Shown here: positions 8,816 through 15,517 of the stretch, piece by piece
Numbering within the stretch: the first letter of the stretch is position 1
Layout: every line of letters starts with the position of its first letter
Source of the DNA: Streptomyces kanamyceticus
GTDB taxonomy: Bacteria > Actinomycetota > Actinomycetes > Streptomycetales > Streptomycetaceae
DNA: 64,000 nucleotides
Assembly (NCBI RefSeq): GCF_008704495.1
Contig: NZ_CP023699.1
Coordinates: forward strand, 5,208,001 to 5,272,000
Direction: 5' to 3'
Notes under the pieces: generated by a model
Seen by the model: only the letters and a program-made list of their open reading frames with translations
What the model was told of the DNA's origin: nothing
Databases searched by the model: none
Position numbers and translations under genes: made by a program

Positions 8816-9511
8816 ATGAGAAGAGATCGCTCCGCAGGTTCGGCCGACGCCCACCCCGTTCTGCGCATACGGGAGCGGGACGAGACCCGCGACATGGACG
8901 CGTGCGTCGCCCTCCTCGCCGAGGTCCACGAGAGCGACGGCTATCCCGTCAACTGGCCCGCCGCGCCCGCCGATTGGCTCGCCGGGAACGCCCCTCTCGG
9001 CGCCTGGGTGGCCGAGCTCGACGGGCGGGTCGTCGGGCACGTGCGGCTCTCCCGGGTCGGCGCGGACGACGCGGCGCCCGTGCTGTGGAGCGAGCGCGCG
9101 GGCGTGCCCGTCGGGGCGACCGCGGTGGTCTCCCGCCTCTTCGTCGCCCCGAGCGCCCGTGGCCACGGCATCGGCGCGCTCCTGATGACACGGGTCGAGC
9201 GGGAGTCGCGGGGGCGCGGCCTGCACCCGGTCCTCGACGTCGTCTCGACCGACGCCCCGGCCGCCGCGCTCTACGAACGCCTGGACTGGGAGCTCCTGGA
9301 CGTCGTCGAGCGGGAGTGGGGGCCGGGGCGGCTGGTCGCGCTGCGGTGTTACGCGGCGCCTTCGCGGGGTGAGTCCGGGACGTCTGGGAGGGGTGAGTCC
9401 GGGAGGGCCGTATCCGGGGCGGGCGCGTCCGCGGCGGCCGTGTCCGTGGGGGCCGTGGCCGCCGACGCCACCCCCCGCAGCGCCGCGAGCAGCCCGCGCA
9501 GCGCCGGCTGA
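8816..9511 (+). CDS. GNAT family N-acetyltransferase
   Basis: A 231-residue protein. Residues ~15-170 form a GNAT domain, with the acetyl-CoA motif VVSRLFVAPSARGHGIGALL and the C-terminal ALYERLDWELLDVV region. The substrate is unknown. The last ~50 residues are Ser/Ala/Gly-rich (RGESGTSGRGESG) and lie antisense to the tail of the LysR gene. The start ATG 8816 is preferred to the in-frame ATG 8792. It diverges from the flotillin operon. Confidence 0.88.
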   Translation: MRRDRSAGSADAHPVLRIRERDETRDMDACVALLAEVHESDGYPVNWPAAPADWLAGNAPLGAWVAELDGRVVGHVRLSRVGADDAAPVLWSERAGVPVGATAVVSRLFVAPSARGHGIGALLMTRVERESRGRGLHPVLDVVSTDAPAAALYERLDWELLDVVEREWGPGRLVALRCYAAPSRGESGTSGRGESGRAVSGAGASAAAVSVGAVAADATPRSAASSPRSAG

Positions 9512-10353
9512 GCCGGGGCCGCGTTGCGTACCGCCGCGTGGATCGACCTGACCGGTTCGGGTCCCGCGACCTCCCGTACGACCACGTCGGGGCGGTGGCC
9601 GCCCGCCAGGGCGAGTTCGGGGAGCAGGGTGACGCCGAGTCCGGCGGCGACGAAGCCCTGCGCCGTCGCGTAGTCGCCGCTCTCCACCACGAAGTCCGGG
9701 GTGAACCCGGCGGCCCCGCACGCGTCGAGCACCGCGTCCTGGCAGGGTCCCGGTGACTCGCTGCCGACCCATGACTCGCCCGCGAGGTCGGCGAGTTCGA
9801 CGACCGGCTCGGCGGCGAGGCGGTGGCCCATCGGCAGCACCGCGCGGTAGCGGTCGTCGAGCAGGTGCAGGAAGCGGACGCCCTCCGCGGCGAAGCCGTC
9901 GCCCGGCCTGACCACCAGCGCCAGGTCGACCCTGCGCGCCTTCACGTCGAGTACCGGATCGTCGAGGTCGAAGAGCTTCAAGTCGACCAGTACGCCCGGG
10001 TGTTCGCTCCGCAGCGCGGCGAGCGCGGGCGCCACGAGGGACGCTCCCGCCGTGGCGAAGTACCGCATCGAGACGCGGCCCCGGTGCCCGGCCCGCAGCT
10101 CGGCGAGCGCGGTCTCGGCCTCGGCGACGTGCTTGCCGATGGCCGTCGCGCAGTCGCTGAGCAGTCGGCCCGCGTCCGTCGGGCGCACGCCGCGCCCTGT
10201 CCTCTCCAGGAGCGGGATGCCCGCCTCCTTCTCCAGGGCCGTCATCTGCTGGCTGACGGCCGATGGCGTGTAGCCGAGGTTCCTGGCGGCGGCGGTCACC
10301 GAGCCGCTGGTGACCACCGCCCGCAGGATCTGCATGCGCCGCATATCAAGCAT
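9349..10353 (-). CDS. LysR family transcriptional regulator
   Basis: A 334-residue regulator. An N-terminal winged helix (ILRAVVTSGSVTAAARNLGY) is followed by TPSAVSQQMTALEKEAG and a periplasmic-binding-like effector domain. The C-terminal ~35 residues are an Ala/Pro/Asp-rich extension absent from typical LysR proteins; they overlap the GNAT gene's 3' end on the other strand by 163 bp. It is divergent from the EamA transporter with 105 bp between starts, the usual layout for a LysR protein controlling its neighbour. Start ATG 10353; ATG 10344 is possible. Confidence 0.92.
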   Translation of the reverse strand: MLDMRRMQILRAVVTSGSVTAAARNLGYTPSAVSQQMTALEKEAGIPLLERTGRGVRPTDAGRLLSDCATAIGKHVAEAETALAELRAGHRGRVSMRYFATAGASLVAPALAALRSEHPGVLVDLKLFDLDDPVLDVKARRVDLALVVRPGDGFAAEGVRFLHLLDDRYRAVLPMGHRLAAEPVVELADLAGESWVGSESPGPCQDAVLDACGAAGFTPDFVVESGDYATAQGFVAAGLGVTLLPELALAGGHRPDVVVREVAGPEPVRSIHAAVRNAAPAQPALRGLLAALRGVASAATAPTDTAAADAPAPDTALPDSPLPDVPDSPREGAA

Positions 10354-10458
10354 GCAGCACAGCTTAATCCAGAGTGCACATCTTTTCGCTTGTCTTACAA
10401 CAGCTCTCGGGAGACGGTACGAGGACTCCACCCAGCCCGAGAACACAGGAGGCCGACC

Positions 10459-11472
10459 GTGCCCAGCGGTTCACGCGCCACCCTCGTCCGCATGGCCGTC
10501 CTCGCCCTGCTCTGGGGATCCGGCTTCCTCTGGATCAAGCTCGCCCTGAGCGGCGGCATCGCGCCCCTGCACCTCACCATCGTGCGGTGCGCGCTCGGCT
10601 CCGCCGTCCTGCTGGTCCTCGCCCGCTCGGCCGGGCACCGGATGCCGCGGGACCGCAGGACGTGGGGGCACCTCGTGGTCGCCGCCTTCTTCTGCAACGC
10701 CCTGCCGTTCTTCCTCTTCAGCCTCGGCCAGCAGACCGTCGACTCGGGTGTGGCGGGCGTACTCAACGCCACGACGCCCCTGTGGTCCGTGGCCATCGGC
10801 CTGCTGCTGCGCACCGAGCGCCGCATCGGCCCGCTGCGCCTGACCGGCCTGGTGCTCGGCTTCGCGGGCACGCTGCTGATCTTCGCGCCCTGGCAGCAGA
10901 CGGGGCTCGCCAGTTGGGGCGCGCTCGCGCTGCTCGCGGCCGCCGTCAGCTACGCCGTCGCCTTCGCCTACATGGCCCGCAACCTGATCGGCCGCGAGAC
11001 CGCGCCGCTCGCGCTCTCCGCCGCGCAGCTGCTCACCGCGACGGGCCTGACCACGCTCGCGCTGCCCGCCGCCCCCACGGGCACCTCGTCCCCCACCCTC
11101 ACCGGGATCCTGGCGCTCGTCATCCTCGGCACGCTCGGCACGGGCATCACCTTCCACCTCAACTCCCGCCTCATCGCCGACGAGGGCCCCACCGCGGCCG
11201 CCACCGTCGGCTACCTCCTGCCGGTCGTCTCGATCGTGCTCGGCGCCGTCGTGCTCGGCGAGGAGATCGGGGTGCGGATCGTGGCGGGCATGGTGGTGGT
11301 GCTCGTGGGTGTCGGGCTGACCCGGACGGGGCCGCGCGCAGGCAAGGCCGGTGGCGGGAGTCAGCCGAGCAGCGAGCGCACCGCCGCGCGGTCGACGCCG
11401 GTCAGGGCGCGGATCAGCTTCGGGGTGAGGAGGACGAGCACGGCGCCGACGAGGCCGACCGCCAGGACCTGA
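10459..11472 (+). CDS. EamA/DMT family transporter
   Basis: A 337-residue membrane protein with about ten hydrophobic helices in two EamA repeats (LALLWGSGFLWIKLAL early, VGYLLPVVSIVLGAVVLGEE late). GTG 10459 has a perfect AGGAGG 6 bases upstream. The family exports small metabolites such as amino acids. It is divergent from the LysR gene and probably regulated by it. The last ~37 residues are basic low complexity and run antisense over the end of the broken sensor gene, so the stop may have moved. Confidence 0.9.
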   Translation: MPSGSRATLVRMAVLALLWGSGFLWIKLALSGGIAPLHLTIVRCALGSAVLLVLARSAGHRMPRDRRTWGHLVVAAFFCNALPFFLFSLGQQTVDSGVAGVLNATTPLWSVAIGLLLRTERRIGPLRLTGLVLGFAGTLLIFAPWQQTGLASWGALALLAAAVSYAVAFAYMARNLIGRETAPLALSAAQLLTATGLTTLALPAAPTGTSSPTLTGILALVILGTLGTGITFHLNSRLIADEGPTAAATVGYLLPVVSIVLGAVVLGEEIGVRIVAGMVVVLVGVGLTRTGPRAGKAGGGSQPSSERTAARSTPVRARISFGVRRTSTAPTRPTART

Positions 11473-12248
11473 GCGGGCGAGGTGATGTAGTAGTGGTGCC
11501 GCTCGCCGCCGGACGTGAAGTCGTAGAGGCGGTAGCCGGGCCAGCCCACGTAGTGGTGGAAGACCCAGGAGTACGTCGGGAAGAGCGCGACCACCCAGCC
11601 GGTGACCAGGAAGGTCACCGAGAGGGTGAAGCTCAGGACGCGCCAGGGGAACATGACCAGCTGGAAGAGCAGGGCCCGCCAGCCCGCGCCGTCGGCGATG
11701 CGGGCCCGCATCCCCGCCCAACGTCCCTTGTCATGCGGCACGTTGAGCGGGGCGGGGCCCGCGACGTCGAGCCCGAGCCCCGTGCGGGCCCGACGTCGTT
11801 CGGCGGCGCCTAGGGCCCTTCTGACGGATCTCCGCGGCGTCGCGACGCCCGGCACGCACCCTCGCCGCACGGCGCAAAGGGACAGGTGGCTCCGCCACAT
11901 GACCCTTCACACCGCACGCCGAGGGCACGCACCGAACGCCGCTCCTTCTCCCGCGGAGATCCGTCAGAAGGGCCCTAGCCCCCGCGCCGCGGCCAGCGCG
12001 GCGGCGAGGACGGGCAGCCCGAGGACGGTCACGAGCAGCCCGGCCCCGAGCGCGACCGCCGCGACGGCGAAGCCGAACCCGGCGATCGCGACGGGCAGCG
12101 AGACCAGCACATGACCGATCTCCCGGTAGGTCACGGCGGCGAACGGCGCCCGCCAGAACCCGACGTGCTCCCGCCGGACGGAACCGGTACCGGGGGCCTG
12201 GAGCGGAGCGGCTGCTGACGCCGCGTACGAGAGGGTGCTGGTGCTCAT
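11361..12248 (-). pseudogene. Sensor-domain membrane protein interrupted by a MITE
   Basis: The N-terminal part (12248 to 11964) reads FWRAPFAAVTYREIGHVLVS and a membrane region, then reaches a TGA inside the inserted element. The remainder, LGAAERRRARTG to LTGVDRAAVRSLLG, continues on the far side in the same frame. Removing the 163-bp element and one TA copy joins CTA GGC exactly and gives a 240-codon frame, a four-helix protein of the putative sensor domain family (PF13796-type) found with actinobacterial histidine kinases. No kinase is adjacent. As it stands, two partial proteins would be made. Confidence 0.88.
11813..11975. mobile_element. 163-bp MITE with perfect 25-bp terminal inverted repeats
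   Basis: The terminal repeats 11813-11837 and 11951-11975 are identical over 25 bp and begin GGGCCCTTCTGACGGATCTC. TA is duplicated on both sides (11811-11812 and 11976-11977), and the rebuilt target is CTAG, the preference of IS630/Tc1-mariner transposases. The 113-bp interior has no useful reading frame. It is therefore a non-autonomous element needing a transposase elsewhere. It disrupts the sensor-domain gene, and the perfect ends suggest recent insertion. Confidence 0.93.
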
Positions 12249-12355
12249 GACGGACCTCGGATCTGCACGGCGGGGAGGGGGACGTCCTCAACCCTCGCGG
12301 ATCGACGGGGCGGGCGGCATACGGCAACGTGGTGTCTCGGGGGTGGTGCTAACCC

Positions 12356-12392
12356 CCCTATGGGTCCCATGGGCCCTATGGGCCCTATGGGC
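12356..12392. repeat. Palindromic 9-bp tandem repeats CCCTATGGG
   Basis: Four near-identical units (CCCTATGGG, one as CCCATGGG) lie back to back across the stop codon of the ankyrin gene. Each unit is itself nearly palindromic, so the run could fold in several registers and might end transcription. No U-tract follows. Confidence 0.6.
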
Positions 12393-13107
12393 GCCCGAGC
12401 GCGCCGAGCCCGCGCAGCCACGTGGCGACCTCGTCCGCGCCCGCCGCCACGGCGATGTCCAGGGGCGTCTTGTCGTCGTACCCGATCCAGTCGCGGTCGG
12501 CGCCCCGGTCGAGCAGGTAGCGCGCGGTGGCCAGTTGGCCGCCGTGGCAGGCGCCCCAGAAGGCGCTGGTGAGGTCGGAGCCGTCCGGAGTGCCGCCTTC
12601 GACGAGGGACGTCACGCGGTCGAGCAGACCGAGCGCGGCCGCTTCGTGCAGGGTCGTGCGTGCGCCGTGTGCCAGGAGCCGCCGGGCCGCCCGCCACTGG
12701 CCGAAGGCGCACGCGTCGGCCAGGGGCGTGCCGCCCGCGATGACGGCGCCGTCCGCCTCGATGTCGGCACCGGCCGCGACGAGCGCGTCCAGCGCGGGCA
12801 CGTCGTCGTTGCTCGCGGCCCAGTGCAGAGGTGTCTCGGTGTGGGCGCCGATGAACCGGGCGCCGGGGTCGGCGCCCGCCGCGACGAGCACGGCGATGGT
12901 CTCGGGGCCGTGCGGGAAGTGCCCCGGCCAGTCCGTGGCGATGTGCAGCAGGCTGCGCGTGCCCGCCGCCGCGCCGTCCTGCCGGATCGCGGCGGAGGCG
13001 AGAGGGGGATGTGCGGCGAGGAGCTCGCGCAGGGCGGGTACGTCACCGCCGCGGATCGCCTCGGTGACCGACACGGCCACCGGGTTCCGTACGTCGAGAA
13101 CAGTCAT
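12385..13107 (-). CDS. Ankyrin-repeat protein
   Basis: A 240-residue soluble protein with about five ankyrin repeats. Visible units include TETPLHWAASNDDVPALDAL, GTPLADACAFGQWRAARRLL and DKTPLDIAVAAGADEVATWL. It probably mediates protein contacts; the partner is unknown. ATG 13107 has AGGAGG upstream, inside the 3' end of the rhomboid-like gene. The two genes overlap by 65 bp on the same strand in different frames, implying translational coupling. Confidence 0.9.
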   Translation of the reverse strand: MTVLDVRNPVAVSVTEAIRGGDVPALRELLAAHPPLASAAIRQDGAAAGTRSLLHIATDWPGHFPHGPETIAVLVAAGADPGARFIGAHTETPLHWAASNDDVPALDALVAAGADIEADGAVIAGGTPLADACAFGQWRAARRLLAHGARTTLHEAAALGLLDRVTSLVEGGTPDGSDLTSAFWGACHGGQLATARYLLDRGADRDWIGYDDKTPLDIAVAAGADEVATWLRGLGALGRP

Positions 13108-13819
13108 GCCCGACCTCCTGATCGACTCCCGCCGATTCTGTCAGCGGCCACTGACATCGCGAGACCTTGAGGAGGACGGCGAGCAGCATCGCGACGGCCA
13201 CCGCGACGAGGTGCTCGCGGCCCGCGAGGTTGGGCTCGGCGATGGAACCCAGGACCGTCGGGACGACGGCGGCGAGGAAGAGCAGCGGGGCCCGCAGCGT
13301 CACGGCGGAGAAGGCGAAGAGCCCGACGATGGCCGCGGAGGCCCCCGTGTCCACCGCGTGCGCGGCGTCGGCGGGCAGGCCGAGCGGGCCGGGGCCGATG
13401 GCGATCATCACGCGTGCCCCGAGGGTGCCCGCGAGGGTGGCGGCGTAGGCCACCGCCAGGGTGCGTATGCGGCCGAAGGCGAGCTCGGCGAGGGCGAACG
13501 CCAGGAACAGCCGCGGCAGCCCGCCCCACACCGCCAGGTCCTGCGCGGGCACGAACACCGAGACGGGCGTGCGCAGCAGGGACAGCGCGAGCGGCTGGTC
13601 CGCCCGCACCTCACTGACCACGCGGAGCACCGACTCCCCGGTGGGCGTCTGCTGGTAGGCGTGCAGCCCGATCACCGCGACGGTGGCGAACAGCGCCAGC
13701 GAGATGCCCAGCGGACCGCGCTCCCCAAGGGCGCGGAAGGGCCCGGCGATCACCCCGCGCCACTCGCGGAGCAGGCACGCGACCAGGGCCCGACCGGACC
13801 GGATCCAGAAGTTGTTCAT
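13043..13819 (-). CDS. Rhomboid-like integral membrane protein
   Basis: A 258-residue membrane protein with about six hydrophobic segments. TGASAAIVGLFAFS resembles the rhomboid G-x-S serine motif at the start of a helix, and EHLVAVAVAMLLAVLL places a His in the last helix, where rhomboids have the second catalytic residue. An intramembrane protease is plausible and unproven. The C-terminal ~35 residues are charged and read into the ankyrin gene. Start ATG 13819 is chosen; an upstream extension in frame runs through repeats. Confidence 0.8.
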   Translation of the reverse strand: MNNFWIRSGRALVACLLREWRGVIAGPFRALGERGPLGISLALFATVAVIGLHAYQQTPTGESVLRVVSEVRADQPLALSLLRTPVSVFVPAQDLAVWGGLPRLFLAFALAELAFGRIRTLAVAYAATLAGTLGARVMIAIGPGPLGLPADAAHAVDTGASAAIVGLFAFSAVTLRAPLLFLAAVVPTVLGSIAEPNLAGREHLVAVAVAMLLAVLLKVSRCQWPLTESAGVDQEVGHDCSRRTEPGGRVGHRGDPRR

Positions 13820-13850
13820 CCTCTGCGGGGTCCTCGGGGCTCTTGTGGGC

Positions 13851-13912
13851 GAATGCGGTGAGTGCGGTGAGTGCGGTGAGTGCGCGAATGCAGTGAATGC
13901 GGCGAATACGGA
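13851..13912. repeat. Imperfect 9-bp tandem repeat (GAGTGCGGT type)
   Basis: About seven degenerate copies of GARTGCGGT follow each other between the rhomboid-like gene start and a fragment of tRNA-Ser. No gene is evident. The run ends directly at the tRNA-like sequence, so it sits at what may be the left boundary of an island. Confidence 0.65.
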
Positions 13913-13934
13913 GGATACGAGATTCGCACTCGTG
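13909..13934 (-). other. tRNA-Ser 3'-end fragment (candidate attachment site)
   Basis: These 26 bp match the 3' part of tRNA-Ser(GGA) at 42319-42344 at 25 of 26 positions, in the same orientation. The match covers the 3' acceptor strand, T arm and discriminator, then stops. This is the footprint left when an element integrates at a tRNA 3' end. The one difference lies in the T loop (A to C on the plus strand). No full tRNA can be folded here. Confidence 0.75.
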
Positions 13935-13965
13935 TGTGGTCGTCGCGCGTGGGACCGACCCGCTC

Positions 13966-13982
13966 TCACCCCCGGAGGGTGA
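13966..13982. promoter_or_regulatory. Palindromic operator TCACCC-N5-GGGTGA, site 1
   Basis: A perfect 12/12 match to the palindrome found repeatedly in this window, with spacer CCGGA. It ends 78 bp before the first gene of the DUF7144 / PPK2 / P-type ATPase operon and lies 31 bp inside the tRNA-Ser fragment. Confidence 0.75.
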
Positions 13983-14060
13983 CCACCCGGGCCCGGCCCT
14001 GCGGGAAAACTCGAGGCACAGCGGTGCATTCGGCACCTGCTCGAGCTTGGAGGTCCTGTC

Positions 14061-14477
14061 ATGGTCACCTCGACCCCTGCGCACCACCGGTCGAGCACTG
14101 CGCAGGCGGCCGCCGTCGGGCTGACCGTCTTCGCGGCGGTGATGCTGATGATCACCGGCATCCTGGGATTCTTCCGAGGCCTCATGGCCGTCCTGGAGGA
14201 CAAGGTGTTCCTCACGACACCGAACTACGTCTTCGAGTTCGACCTGACGACCTGGGGCTGGATCCACCTGATCCTCGGCATCGTCGCCATCGGCGTGAGC
14301 GCCGCTCTGTTCCGGGCGCTGACGTGGGCCCGGGTGGTCGGCATCGCCATCGCCTCACTGGTGGTGATCGCCAACTTCCTGTCGATCCCGTCCTACCCCT
14401 TCTGGTCCCTGACGCTGATCGCCCTCAACGGCTTCGTCATCTGGGGTCTGTGCGTGGTGCGGCGCGACGACGTCTAG
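14061..14477 (+). CDS. DUF7144-type four-helix membrane protein, paralogue A
   Basis: A 138-residue protein with four hydrophobic helices. Between helices 1 and 2 is an extracytoplasmic-type loop ending FDLTTWGWIHLILG. The RALTWARVVGI and later YPFWSLTLIALNGFVIWGL segments recur in two paralogues at 18730 and 32293. The function is unknown. It is the first gene of an operon with PPK2 and an ATPase (8 bp to PPK2). TTGGAGG precedes ATG 14061, and the palindromic operator lies 78 bp upstream, suggesting stress-regulator control. Confidence 0.88.
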   Translation: MVTSTPAHHRSSTAQAAAVGLTVFAAVMLMITGILGFFRGLMAVLEDKVFLTTPNYVFEFDLTTWGWIHLILGIVAIGVSAALFRALTWARVVGIAIASLVVIANFLSIPSYPFWSLTLIALNGFVIWGLCVVRRDDV

Positions 14478-14485
14478 GAGTTCGC

Positions 14486-15517
14486 GTGGACAAGCGAGCC
14501 CACCGGATCGCGGAATTCATCGCCCCGCTCCGGGTGAAGCCCGGAGCGAAGGTGAACCTGGGCAAGGACTTCGACCCCGGGCACCGGGCGGGGATCAAGA
14601 ACAAGGCGGCCGGTCAGGAACTGCTGGGCGTCGGCGTCGAGTTGCTGGCCGACTACCAGCGGCGCCTGGCCGCCCAGGGCACCCACGGCGTCCTGCTGTG
14701 CCTCCAGGCACTGGACGCCGGGGGCAAGGACGGCACCATCCGGCACGTCATGAGCGGGGTGAACCCGCAGGGCGTGCACGTGACCAACTTCAAGGTCCCC
14801 TCGGCCGAGGAGATCGGTCACGACTACCTCTGGCGCTACTCCCGCGGCCTGCCGCGGCGCGGCGAGATCGGCATCTTCAACCGCTCGCACTACGAGGAGG
14901 TCGTGGTGGTGCGGGTGCACCCCGAACTCCTCAGCAGGCAGCGGGTACCGGGGACGGACGAGGGCCACAAGGACGTCTGGCGGCGGCGCTTCCAGGAGAT
15001 CAACGACTGGGAGCGGTATCTGACCGGCAACGGCTTCAGCGTCGTCAAGCTGTTCCTGAACCTGTCCAAGGAAGAACAGCGCATCCGCTTCCTCAGGCGC
15101 ATCGACGTACCGGAGCGGAACTGGAAGTTCTCCGCGGCCGACGCCCGCGAGCGCACCTTCTGGGACGCCTACCAGCGGGCGTTCTCAGAGATGCTCTCCG
15201 CCACCAGCACCCCCTGGGCGCCTTGGTACGTCATCCCGGCCGACCGCAAGTGGTTCGCGCGCATCTGCGCGGCCTGTGTACTGGCCGACACCCTGATCGG
15301 GATAGACCCGCGCTATCCGGAGATCGACGACAAGAGCCGGGGCGCGCTGGCCAAGGAGAAGGTCCTGCTGGAGAGCGAGGCCCCGGCCGGTGCGGCCCCC
15401 GACCCGTACGCGGCGTCGGTCGCCGCGGACCTCAAGCACCGCAAGGGCGACCCCAACCACCGCAAGGGCGACCGGGGCGACCGGCGCGGGAAGCACGACG
15501 GGAGGCGGCAGCGATGA
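14486..15517 (+). CDS. ppk2: Polyphosphate kinase 2 family phosphotransferase
   Basis: A 343-residue protein. Walker A is ALDAGGKDGT at residues 75-84, followed by a lid RHVMSGVNPQGVHV and the IGIFNRSHYEEVVVV strand-loop, all typical of the PPK2 family. These enzymes move phosphate between polyphosphate and nucleotides, here probably making NTP or NDP from polyphosphate. The last ~30 residues are a basic KGD/RGD-rich tail that may bind polyphosphate. GTG 14486 has a GGAG site. The gene overlaps the ATPase gene by ATGA. The direction of the reaction and nucleotide preference cannot be read. Confidence 0.92.
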   Translation: MDKRAHRIAEFIAPLRVKPGAKVNLGKDFDPGHRAGIKNKAAGQELLGVGVELLADYQRRLAAQGTHGVLLCLQALDAGGKDGTIRHVMSGVNPQGVHVTNFKVPSAEEIGHDYLWRYSRGLPRRGEIGIFNRSHYEEVVVVRVHPELLSRQRVPGTDEGHKDVWRRRFQEINDWERYLTGNGFSVVKLFLNLSKEEQRIRFLRRIDVPERNWKFSAADARERTFWDAYQRAFSEMLSATSTPWAPWYVIPADRKWFARICAACVLADTLIGIDPRYPEIDDKSRGALAKEKVLLESEAPAGAAPDPYAASVAADLKHRKGDPNHRKGDRGDRRGKHDGRRQR

